64,000 nucleotides of DNA from Rebecca billardiae RCC1528 (Eukaryota > Haptophyta). Within the stretch, counting starts at the first letter, position 1, and each line of letters begins with the position of its first letter. Location: positions 3,100,001-3,164,000 of the forward strand of contig OZ251223.1 in NCBI GenBank assembly GCA_965240325.2, in the 5' to 3' direction. The notes beneath the pieces were generated by a model. It was not told the DNA's origin, did no database searches, and saw only the letters and a program-made list of their open reading frames with translations. The position numbers and the translations under genes are program-made. Positions 28,701 through 40,400 of this stretch are shown one piece after another.

Positions 28701-29579
28701 GAACAGGAAGGTAGAGAGCGAGGACAGGTCGTACGGCGCGGTGCGTAGACGCACCGCCACGCCATATGACAGGCGCCCCGGCCAGAAGAAGATCGGGTCC
28801 AGCACCACCTGCGCGAGCCGCAGCCCGTTGGCGCTCACCTCGAGGCCGAGCATCAGCTGCGGGATCGTGGCGCGCACGCGCCCGTCCGCGCGGAGGAAGC
28901 TGACGAGGCGCGACACGGCCATCTCGAGCGCGAACGCAACCACGAGGGCGAGCACAACCGTCCACAGCGTGAAGAACCACGTCGTGAACAGCCGATCGAA
29001 CGCCGAGCTCGATGGCGCGAGCGTGCCCCGCGCCGCGCGACCCGAGCGCAGCGACGCGATGAGCGGTGCGGCCGCGGCCGACGTGATGTCTGCACCGATC
29101 AGGCCGTCAAACGCGCGCACGTCGCCGTTGAGCCACAGCCGAGAGATGTACCCCGGCACGGGCCGCAATGGCAAGCTCTGCTCGCTGAACGACAGCCAGC
29201 CAGCCGCGCCGAGCGCAGCGGCGGCGCGCGCATGACGCTCCGGGCTGCAGACGAAGGACCTCGCGTGCACGGCGATGACCAGCGCGCCGTGCAGGCGGGA
29301 CGCGTGCCCCTCCCCGACGTATTCGGGCGGGCATCCGCGCCACTCGGTCTCCTCCGTGAGCACGAGCGGCGCACTCACGGGCGCGGCGTCTGCGGGCGTG
29401 AAGCCGTAGCGTGGAGCGTCGAGTACATCGCCTGAGTCGAGCACGAGGTGTGCCCTGGCGACAGCGGGCGCGAGCGCGAGAGCCATGGCGAGCGACCTCC
29501 AAGAGAGTATGCCCAGCTGAGGACGACACGACCTTCGCCGCCTCGGCCGGGGCGCCAACGCGCCCAGCGTGGCGAGCAT
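25701..29579 (-). CDS. Receptor-like protein B: PA-like ectodomain, multipass membrane region, HET/TIR-like domain
   Basis: Paralogue of gene A. Exons 29579-26863, 26708-26580 and 26424-25701 are joined by introns of 154 nt (26709-26862) and 155 nt (26425-26579), both GTGCGC...CCAG. The product is about 1,189 residues, or 1,234 from an ATG at 29714. Order: signal region (MALALAPAVARAHL), PA-like ectodomain (FVCSPERHARAAAALGAAGW), and about seven hydrophobic helices sharing the signature LRADGRVRATIPQLMLGLE with gene A (LRADGGFRWTTAQWLLALE). A Ser/Pro linker is followed by the cytosolic domain: FVSHAQACSFVDMLDAVSLH, then YLWIDLCCIRQH across splice one, then MVAVLSPWDKPIALTRVW, then CLYEIMQA across splice two. 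The C-terminal block (SFDARHAEASLADDRARILE, FNATVRTAIRAAVGYLSW) matches gene A (SFDARTAQATFQSDKQMIFQ, FNSAVRGALRTALAAFSW). Downstream effectors are unknown. Confidence 0.8.
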
Positions 29580-29714
29580 CGTCCGCTCGACGCCTTCGAG
29601 GGGAGGAGTGTCGCCACCGCCAGGCCGACGACACGAGGGGATCCAGCCCAGGCGTTGGGAATCCACAATATGAACGGGGTTCAGAAGGTTCGCCTCATCA
29701 AGCAAACTGTACAT

Positions 29715-31668
29715 CGCACATTCATGAATCAGCGGACGAATCTTCGTCGATCATCAGATGTCATTTAAGTATCTTACCTCCCCTGTGAAGCCGGAAGCTG
29801 CCGCCGTCGTGCGCCGGCCCGGCCGCTCCGACGCGTTGGTGCCCGCGTGGGCATTCCGGGCAGCAATAAACCCGCCGTACTCGTCGTCCCCAACCGCGTG
29901 TTGGCCGTATACCTCACACTCACAGTCAGAGGCGAGCCTCTGCGCCGCGCCGGGCGGGTCACGCCGCATGCGCGGCTGCGGCCCGGGTCTACTACTAGCC
30001 CGGACCCTGTCACCCGTTACCGGCCGGCGCGCGGGGCTGGCAACCGCAATGAGAGTCTCAGACCGATAGTGAGCCGGAAGAAGCAGAAGAGCCTAACCGT
30101 CGGAAGGTGACATCATCAGTAACTACCGCCTGTTTCGTTTGAGCATCATCCGCAACAATGAACGTGGCTCATCAGTGACGTATTATGAGAGTACAGTAGC
30201 TTGGAAGTTCAGCCTTCAGGCTGCTGACGTGGCCCGTGACAGACAGGCGTGGCTCAGCGGCGCGGGACCTGATGACGAGTGACTACTACTAGGCCAGTAC
30301 TGTCACCGTGCGCAGCGTCACGGATCACACAGCCGGATGATGTCATCATCATGCGGTCATTTATCACTACTGAAATCGTAGTGCTAAATAGCAGTACCAA
30401 AAAGTAGTAGGGGGCAGAGATCGTGTACTACCTACTCGTCGCCAGCTCTCGTTGACTCGTCGTCTGCCCGTGACAGCAGCTCCATTAGCTGCTACGGTAC
30501 GGCCAGATGTGAGATGGTGGCGGGTACTTCGTTCGATGGTGGCTGCCCAGGTAGTGCGGCACGTGCGTGCCTCTGGACGGGCCGTGGCGAGGTCGCCAAA
30601 TCGCATGGCATCGTCCCAACGAAGGCTGCTAGTACCCCTGACCAGCTTGCTAGCCATGCCGGTCGTTGATCATCCCGCCGTTGACAGGCGCGCACGTGCC
30701 ACACATAGCACACGCCACACGTATGCGCACGGCAGCCGTGTCGGACTGGCGCGGTCGCACGACTAGTTACCGCACAGCCTGGCGGAACTACATTCAGATT
30801 GTCAGACTCATGCTGGGAGTCTGCTAGCAGTGAATTTGTCGTCAGGGACGCGGTCATGGAATCCTCAGATCGCGAACTGAAAGTCTGATGAATTGATATA
30901 GGTCTGCATACACCCTCGCCTGGCATGCCGGCATGCCTCAGACGTCATACTTGTACTAGCACCGCCGTCAGCTAGAAGGGTGATGATAGTCATGTACTAC
31001 TGGCCGGTCGTCAGCGCGCGCGACTTAATGTTATTGCATCATCAGCATCATGACGATGCCCTGTAAATATATGTATGTATATATATGTGTATATATACAT
31101 ATATGTATGTATGTATACAATCATTGCCCGCCAGCATTGCCCTAGCAATTCATCCGCCTGCTACCGCCGCTACTACGGCCTTCGTCCTTCAGCCGCCCAT
31201 ATCTGATAGTTACTCACCGCGCGATGACTACGGCGCGGAGTATATATATACGGTCTTGTAACCACGTGCGCCGGACGTATGCCGTAATCAGATGAGCAGA
31301 CAGCACGGTCTGTCTGACATCAGAGAGCGCAGTAGTGGTCGTCGTCGCGCCAATAAACTGCGGCGTTCGCTATAGTAGACGACGACAATAAATTGCTAGC
31401 AGCAGTATAGGTTGTTACTGTTAGTCTACTCGCGGCGGGATGAAATTGAAAGGAAGCTGTCCTAGCTGTCGTCACGCTCACGGCCACACTCACTACGTGC
31501 TGCGCGCTCGTACTTCCCGGCGAGGACGGGACCGCGCTGCCAGTGACCTGAGGCCATCAACGTCACGCCCCATCAGTGACCCGGCCGTGGCGCTGGGGCC
31601 TTGGATCGCAGTAGGACGGGCATTCACGCCCTCCATGGCTTCCCTTCCGAAGCTAGTCCCCAATAACT
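29715..31668. other. Gene-poor interval with microsatellite
   Basis: Nearly 2 kb with no supported gene, less GC-rich and without codon bias. A TA/TATG-type simple repeat lies at about 31065-31112. It separates the divergently oriented 5' end of receptor gene B from the 3' end of the channel gene. Confidence 0.55.
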
Positions 31669-34600
31669 TCATCCGGACCCCGCTGTATCATCTGTCGTCT
31701 GCCGCGCGGGCACCGGGCCATCGCCCTCACCGTCGGCGCCGCCCTGCTGCGTGTGAGCAGGCTGCTCCAAGCTGGCGACGCCGATGGGACTGCCGGTCGG
31801 CTGGCCCTCGGCCGCGGCGGCCTCGTCGCCACCCGCTGCCTCCTCGGGAAGCGGCGCCGGCTGGGCCTCACCGCCGCCTTCCCCGCCGCCGCTCATGTCC
31901 GCCACAGGGCCTGCGAGCCGAGGATGGATCATGTCACTGTCAGCGTCGCCACGCTGGTCCGCATCGCCGCCGTGCGCCTCGCTCTGCTCCGCCGGCCGAC
32001 TGGAGCTGATCCGCAAGCCCGCTCCCTGCTCGCCCGTGGACCGGGAGGATAGCTCGTCCTCGCCGTGGGCTGCATTCGCGTGGGCGCCACCAGCCGCAGG
32101 CGCCGCAGCAGGCGCACCCGCGCCCGCGCCAGGCTGCTCGTCCGCGGCGCCGGCGATCTGCGCGTCCTCGTCGCCGCCGCCGGCCTCTGCCGTGGCGGCG
32201 GGCGCATCCGCGTGCGCGTCGGCGTCGGCGTGCGCGTGCTCGGGCGCGTGCCTCCGCCCGGCCATCAGCAGCTCGAGGGTCGGCCCGGGCACGGCGATCG
32301 ACGCCTTGCGCGCAAGCTGCTCAGGCGCGGCCGACGTGTGTCGCGCGATGGTCCTGTTCTGGGCAGCGTTGGCCTGCAGCTCGTCGTCGAAGGAGACGTC
32401 GAGCAGCCAGTCGAACGTCGAGCGCACCTCCTCCTGCAGCCTGATCAGCAGCGGCACCTGCGAGGCCGGCGGCGCACGGCGCGCGCGGCGCGGGCGTCGG
32501 GGCGCTCAGACCGCGCAACGCGGCGCCGAGCGGCGCGCTTGAAGGCGCGCGCCGCTGTCGCGCGACGCCGCGCGCGCGCGCACGCGCGCGCATGCCTGCA
32601 GCCGGTTGAAGTTCTGCTGCATGTCGTGCGGCGACGCGTACGCGTACTTCTCCGGGTGCTCATCCCAGCGCTGCAGCGTCATCTGGATGTCCGTCTTGCT
32701 CTTGAGGTAGCGCTGCTGGTGCGCGCGCGCGTACGCCTGCAGCTCGGCCCAGAAGCGCGGGTGCACGTCCGAGATCACATCTCCCTGCACCGCCTCGAGC
32801 TTGATCGCCTGCTCGATCTTCTTGCGGATCTTCGACGCGCTCGAGCGCTCCGAGCGCACCCACGCCGACATCGCCTTGATCGCGTCGAGCATCAGCTGCG
32901 CATGGGGCGACGGTCGCGGAAGAGGGTGGCGCGCGCGCGTGGGCCGGCCGGAGGCGCGCACGCGGGCGCGCACGCGGGCACGCGCGGGGCGCACGCGCGC
33001 CGCGCCGCGTGGGCGCGCACCGCCTGCTCGGCGATCTGGTCCGCCTGCATCGCCTGGCGATCGTCCTCGTCGTCCTGCCGAAGGTCCTCAACGAAGAGCT
33101 GCTCCGGGTCCACGTCGCCCGGCACGCCTCCCGCCGTCTCGACGAGCATCCGCACAACCGCGCGCCCCTCGCGCGCGGCGTCGTCGAGCGGGGTCGCGCC
33201 GAAGCGGTCGCGCGGGTTCACCTCGATGGCGGGCAGGCTGAGGAGGTAGTCGGCGGCGGCGAGCTGCCCGTTCGAGGCGGCGAGGTGCAGCGCGGTGCGC
33301 TCGTCGTAGTCCCCCTGGTTCACGTCGCACCGGTGCCGCACGAGCTTGCGCAGCGTCGCGATGTCGTTGTCGGCCGCGGCCGCGCAAAAGGCGGCGGCGA
33401 CGTCGAGCGCGCCCATCTCGCCGCCCGCGCCGAGCAGCAGCTCGGAGCACTCGTCGCGCTCGTGAGTGAAGGACTCCTGCAGCGGCGTGTGGCCCCAGCG
33501 GTCCTGCGCGTTCACGTCCGCCTTCGCCTCGAGCAGCAGCCGCACGTTGTCCGCGTGCCCCTCGGCCGCGGCGAGGTGGAGCGCGGTGCGCGAGTCGTAG
33601 TCGGCGGCGCTCGGCTCGCACTGAAACTCGAGCAGGTGGCGGATCTGCTCCGCGCCCTCCGCCGAGGCGGCGGCGGAGCACAGCCGCTCGGCGACGTCGG
33701 CAATGCCGAGCTCGGCGCCGCGCTCGTGCAGCAGCCGCGCGGCGTCGAGTCGCTTGTGCCGCAGCGCGTCCGCCAGCGGCGTGCCGTCGTACCGGTCGCG
33801 CACATTCACGTCCGCGTTGAGCGCGAGCAGCAGCTCGATGGCGGGCACGTGGCCCTCGCTCGCCGCGAGGTGGAGTGGGCGGCGCTGGTCGTAGTCCGGG
33901 CTGTTCACGTCGAGGTTGGAGGTGCTGACCAGGCGCTCGATCGCGTGCAGGTCGCCCTTGAACGCCGCGTCGCACAGCCGCACCGTGTACGACGACGTGC
34001 GCTGCTGCTTCGCGTCGGCGATCGTCGAGGCGACGCGGTCGGCCGGCTCGGCGTTTGGCGCCGAGCTCGGGCGCGACATGTTCTCCGAGCGCTCGTCGAC
34101 GCTGCGCGCGATGCTCGAGTGCGCGCTCGAGTGCGCGCGCGAGAGGCCGGAGACGTGCGAGCGCGCGCTCGCGCCGCCGTTGTCGTACATCTCGACGCAC
34201 CTGTTCATCACCACGTCCTCCTGCTCGGGGAAGAGCTTGAGCAGCAGCCGGTAGTCCTCCTGCGAGAGCGCGTACACCTTGGCCTCGCCGTCTGCGGACG
34301 CGCGCGCCGAGTCGTGGTGCCGCAGCTTGAAGACGAAGGCGAGCTCGCCCGCGGTGTTGCCCGTGGTGCACCACTTGACCGGCTCGGTCGTGCCGTCCTC
34401 GAGCACGTCAAACACCTCCACCGCGCCCGACGCGACGACGAACAGCTCCTTGGACATGTCGTTGGTGCGGTACAGCACCGCCTCCGCGTCGTGCGTCTGC
34501 TCGCGCATCATCGACGAGCAGCGGTCGAGGAACGCCTCGGCGCAGCCCGCGACGAGCGGCACCTCCTCGAGCAGCGCGCGGTTGGTGTACCGGCAGATCT

Positions 34601-37376
34601 CGATCTGGAGCGAGAGCGGCAGCGCGTTGTAGATCTCCGCGTCGTCCACGTGCGAGAGCGACTTGTCCTCCAGCCGCGCGGTGAAGAAGGTGTCGATCTC
34701 GTACGCGAGATCGAACGGCACGCGCGCGTGCGCGAGGTACGCCTGCACCTGCTCGCGCTGCCCGCGCTTGGTGACGATCTCGTCGTCCTGCTTCATCACG
34801 AGGTTGGAGATCTCGCCGACGGCCCACGCGTACACCGTCAGGTTGATCAGCAGCACGATCACCGTGAAGACGATCTCCGTGTGGTTGGCGGGCGACTGCG
34901 GCATGCCGAGGCACGAGAGCACCGACTGCAGCAGGAAGAGCGCCAGCAGGTACTGCTCGCCCAGCACGCACGGGCCGTCCGGGTCGTCGGCGAGCGGCGT
35001 GCCGCCCACCTCGGAGACGAGCGAGCCGAAGCTCTGCGGCCAGCGGTGCGCGGGGTGCGACAGGTCGGCGGGCAGCTCGTGCCCGTCGAGCGTGATCGGG
35101 TGGCCGATCAGGTTCCACGCGCACGCGCCCACGTGCGCAAACGCCAGGTAGATGGTGAGCTTGGCGGCGAGACCGAGCACGAGCGAGTCGGAGGAGAAGG
35201 AGCGCGACCAGCGGAAGTAGGCGGAGAGGAGCTCGCGCACGCGCACGAGCTTGAGCAGGCGCAGGCACGCCGCAATGTACGCCGGCGCGCCGAGCGCGGC
35301 GACGAAGTGGTCCTGCGGCAGCGCCGCGACCAGGTCGGCGACAAAGTCGTGCGCGAGGTAGTGCTTGCGCACCTTGGCGGGCTGCGTGACGGTCACCGAC
35401 TTCTTGTTCACATACGACGTGTTGAAGCCGACGAGGATGCGGAGGCCGTAGAGGCAGTCGCACACCACGTCGACGTACGCCCACCAGCCCAGCTTGCTCG
35501 CCTCCTGGAAGAAGCACAGCTTGACCGGCACCATCAGCGCGTTCCACAGCGTCGCGCACAGCACGGCGGAGCGCACGTACGCGTGCAATCTCGAGCGGTG
35601 CGAGATCACGTGCCACGGCCGCTCCGAGCCGGGGCCGCCCGGCCGCGCGCCCGGCGCGCCGAGCGCGAGCGCGGCGCCGAGCAGCGAGGCGGGCACCAGC
35701 GCGCCGAGCTCGGCGCACGCGCCGCGCGCGCCGCCCTTGCGCGCCGCGAGCGCCACGCGAGCGAGCCGCGAGGCCGCCGCGCCGCCCGCGCGCGGCTCGC
35801 CCGCCGGCCCGCCGCCGCCCGCGCCGCTCGCGTGCGCGCGCAGCGCGCTCTCGAGCGCCGCCCACGAGGGCGCGCCCTCGAGCGCGCGCAGGTCGAGGCC
35901 GAGCGCGCTGTGCAGCCACGCGAGCACCTCCGGCGAGCGCACCCGCCCCGGCGCCGCCGTGCGCTCCTGCTGCAGCAGCCCGTTGAGCATGGACGCGACG
36001 ATGGCCGCGTCCGCGTGCTCCGCGCCCTCGGCCTGCGCGCCGTCCGCTGCGCGCGAGCTCACCAGCTCGGCGAGGGCGGCGCACAGCTCGGGGCGCATCA
36101 GCGCGCCGAGCTCGGGCCGCGAGCCCGACGGGTCGGCGGCGCTGCTGCGCTCGCCGCCGCCGCCGCCCAGCCCCGCGCCGCGCGGGAACAGCCGCGGCAT
36201 CTCGAACGAGCCGCCGTGCGCGAGCTGCGCGCCCTCCAGCCCGCCGTGCGCGTCCGCGCCCGTCTCGTTCTCGCGCTCGGCGAGGATCCACGTGGCGGAG
36301 CCGACGTAGAACTGCGAGCGGCTGATGTTCACGCCGCCGCCCTTGCGCGAGCCGCGGCGCGAGCCGGCGCGCAGCCGCTCCGTCCCGCTCGCGCCGTCGC
36401 TGCCGCCGCCCTCCGCGTCGTCCTCCTCGCGCTCCTCGCGCTCCTGCGCGCGCGCGACCGCGAGCGAGCGCTCGGTCAGGTAGCCGAGCAGCGCGCGGAT
36501 CTCCTTGGCGCCCAGCTCGCCCATCGAGCCCTGCAGCGTGCGCATGTCGGTGGCGTTGATCGAGCCGCGCTGCCGCACGTCGAGCGCGTTGAAGAGGTCG
36601 TGGATCAGCCCGACCGCCGCGCAGATCACCTCCGCCTCGCGCTCGGCCGCGCTCGGCTGGCGCTGCAGCGCGGGCGCGCCCCCGTCCGCGCCCCCGCTCG
36701 TGGCCTCGGACGCGCGGCCGGCGCTCGTCCGGAAGCGCGAGAGCGCGTCTTGCACGCGCGAGGCGCAGCGGAGCGGCGAGGCCGGCACCGAGCTCCCGAC
36801 CGGCGAGGCGGGCACCGAGAGCGCCTCGCCGCCGGAGGAGGCGCGCGCGCCCTCGTCGATCGCCAGCGTGCGCGGAGCGAACCTGGGCCGCTGCGGGCTG
36901 CCGCCAGAGGCGCCGCGCGTGACGGCTGGCTCCTCGCTCGTGCGGCTCGTGCGGCTGATGCGCAGGCTGTTGCTGAGGCGGCTGCACCTCGACGAGCCGT
37001 CCGTGTCCTGCTGGCCGTCGCGCTCGGCGGCGCGCGCGCTGCTCATGCGCAGGCTGGCGCTCGCCCAGCCGTTGCGGCCGGCGGCTGCGCGCTCGGCGCC
37101 GCCCTGCGCGGGCTGCTCCGCCTGCTCCGCCGCGCGCTTCGCCGCCTGCGCCGCGCGCTTGGCGAGGTGCTCGACAAACGCCTGGCTGGTGAGCAGCACC
37201 TCGTACCCGAGGTCGGCGAGCGTGCTGCGCGCCGCGTCGTCCGCGCCGCCGGGCGAGGAGCTCCGCCCCTCGCACGAGTAGGCCTGCGAGCCGCCCTGGC
37301 GCGCGCTACTGTCGGCCGCGTTGTGCGACGAGCGCGCAGTCGAGCCGCGCTTGGCGCACACGGCGCTCAGGGACGT

Positions 37377-37433
<57 letters not shown>

Positions 37434-40400
37434 GCCGTTGACATGGCCAGAGCCGGTGAGGCTCGACCCGCGCCGTCTGTGCGAGCCAGGCTGCAGCGAG
37501 TTGGTGCTGGAGTGGAGCAAGCCCTCGCCAGAGGGGCGGGCGCGCCGCGTCGGCGAGCGGCCCGCGGCGCCGCCGAGCAAGTCGGAGAGGATCGCCGCGC
37601 CCGGCAGCATGCTCTGCGCGGGCGGGTCGGCCGGGCGCGCGGGCGCCTCGTCGCCCAGCAGCAGGTCGAGCTCGTCGTGCAGCTCGGCGCACACGCGCCC
37701 GGCGCCCTGCTCGTCGAAGCCGAACCGCCCCCTGATGAAGGCCTTCAGCGCGTCGTCCTGCGCGCGCGCGCTGTCCGCCGCGCCGCCGAGCGCGCGCGTG
37801 TACGCGTCCGCCAGCGCTTCCAGCCCGTCGGCCGCGCGCGGCAGCCTGAGCACGAGCTGGATGAACGACTTCTGGCCGGAGGCGCGGCGCTTCGCCGCCA
37901 CGCTCGAGGCGGCGCGGCGGCGGCGCTCGCCGGACGTGCGCGACTGCCCGTGCTCGACGCGCGAGCGCGCGCCGCCGCCCGCCGCCTCCCCGCCCGGGCC
38001 GGGCTGGCCAGCGGCGGGCGGCTGCGCGGCCGCGCGCTGATTGCTCCCGCTGACGGCGCGCGCCGCGCCCGCACTCCCACTGCTCTTCGAGCCGTGCGCC
38101 GGCCGACCCTCGAGCGAGAAGGCGCCGGAGACGTCCTTGCCGGGCTGCCTCTTCGGCGCCGAGCCGGCACTCAGCAGCGGCAGCGCCGCCGACGCGTTCG
38201 CGAGCGTGGCGATCGTGGGCGTCGGCGCGACCTGGTCGGTGCCCGCGGCGGCGCGCTCGTCGCTCGCGTCCGCGAGCGCGCGCGCGACGTCGAGCGCCTG
38301 CTGCTGCCGGCTGAGCAGCGTGCTCGCCGCCGACGCGCCGCCGTGCGCGGCGGCGCAGGCGCCGTCGGCGAGGGCCGCGCCGCCCGCCGCCGCCTCCGCG
38401 CCGCCGTGCGAGCCCGCGCAGGCGCCGTCCGCGAGGGTCGCGCCGCCCGCCGCCGCCTCCGCGTCGGCGCGCGAGCCCGCGCTGCTCCGCGCGCTGCTCC
38501 GCGCGCTGCGGCGCGCGCTGCGCCGACTCGAGCGCGTGCCCCCGAGCTGCGCGTCGCTCGAGGCGCGCTCCTCCTTCCGCAGCTCCGCCTCGAAGCCCGA
38601 CAGGTCGCGATCGTCGCCGTACAGCTCGTCCGAGTGCGAGGAGAGCCCGTCGTCCGCGAGCTCGCGGCTGTCCTCGACGGCGTACGTGTCGATCCAGCGC
38701 GGCACGGACTGGCTCAGCTTGCGGCACACCGGCTCGAACGTCGCGACCAGCTTGCTCACCGCGTCGATCAGCTCCTCGAAGGCGAGGCCGAGCGCGCGCC
38801 GCGTCTGCTGCTGCTCGGACGCGAGCGCCTTGCGCCGCACGCTGCGCTGCTGCAGCGTGCGCTCGATGGCGAAGACGGACTCGGCGCGCGCGCGCGCGAG
38901 CGCGCGCTCGAGCTTGCCCGACTCTGCGAGCGCGGCGGGCAGCTCCGCGCCGTGCGCGAGCAGCAGCGCCGAGCACCTGGGCGAGTGCTGCAGCGCGTCG
39001 ACGAGCGGCGTGTTGCCCCACCTGTCCCTTGCGTTCACGTTGGCGCGCGAGGTGATCAGGTAGTCCACGACGGAGACCGAGCCGGCGCACGCGGCGAGGT
39101 GGAGCGCGGTGCGCGCGTCATAGTCGCCGCCGTCGACGTCGAGCCCCGTGTGCACGAGCAGCCGCAGCCGCGCGATGTCGCCCGTGCTCGCCGCGTCGCA
39201 CAGCCGCTCCGCGCTCGCCTCCTGGCTCGGCCGGCTGCCCGCGTCGTACAGCAGCTGCACCACGATGCCGCGCTGGTTCATCATCGCGTCGTCGATCGGC
39301 GTGCGCCCCCAGCGGTCGGCGACGTTCACGTCGGCGAGGCGCGAGACCATGTACTCGACCACGCGCACGTTGCCCTCGGCCGCGGCGAGGTGGAGCGCGG
39401 TGCGCCGGTCGTAGTCGCCCGAGTTGATCTCGAGGCCGTGCGAGAGGAGCGTCGCAATGTAGTTCACGTCGCCCGCCGACGCGGCGGTGCAGAGCAGCGA
39501 GGCGGGCTGCTCGAGCTCGAGCCGCGCGCCGCGCTCGCGCAGCGACGTCGCCGCCGCCTCGTGCTTGCCCTCGATCGCGTCCTTGATCGGCGCGCCGCCC
39601 CAACGGTCGGTCACGTTCGGATCGGCGCCGAGCGAGCAGAGCAGCTCGACCACCTTGACGTTGCCCTCGGCCGCGGCGAGGTGCAGCGTCGTGCGCCCGT
39701 CGTAGTCGCCGGCGTCGAGGTCGAGCCCCGAGTGCGCGAGCGCGCGCACCGTCTCGACGTCGCCCTCGGACGCGGCGTACGTCATCTGCGAGAGCGCGTC
39801 CTCATTCCTTCTTACAATCGCCTCGCGCACCGTGGCGCGCAGCTGCTCGAACTCGTCCGCCTCGGGGCTGTCCGACTCCTTCGCGCCGGCGGCGCCGCCC
39901 GCGGGCGCGCCCGGCGGCGCGCCCTGCTGCGCCGCGCCGCCGCCGCTGTTCAGCTCGTTCCCCGCCTTGTCCAGCCCCATGTTGAGCAGCAGGTTGGCCA
40001 TCACCACCTCCGCCTGCTCCGGGTACGAGAGCAGAATCTCGTCGTACTCGGAGCGCGTGAGCAGCAGCAGCGTGACGTCGCCCACGCCGGAGGCGGAGAC
40101 GGTGTACGGCTGGACGATGCCGAGGAAGAAGGTGATCTCGCCGACCACCGCGCCCACGCCGAGGTCCGAGCGGATCGTCGCGATGTGCGCGTCGCCGTTG
40201 CGCACGTTGAGCGAGCCGGAGCGGCAGAAGAGCAGCTCGCGCGTGCCGTCGCCCTGCTTCCACAGCACCTCGTTGGGCATGACGTGGCGCTCCTTGAGCG
40301 CGATCACGACCTCGTTGAGGAACTGCGGGTTGGCGCCCTTGAACACCCACGCGGTCTCGATGTGCGCGCGGTACTGCGCCGACGCCACCTTCACCTTGAG

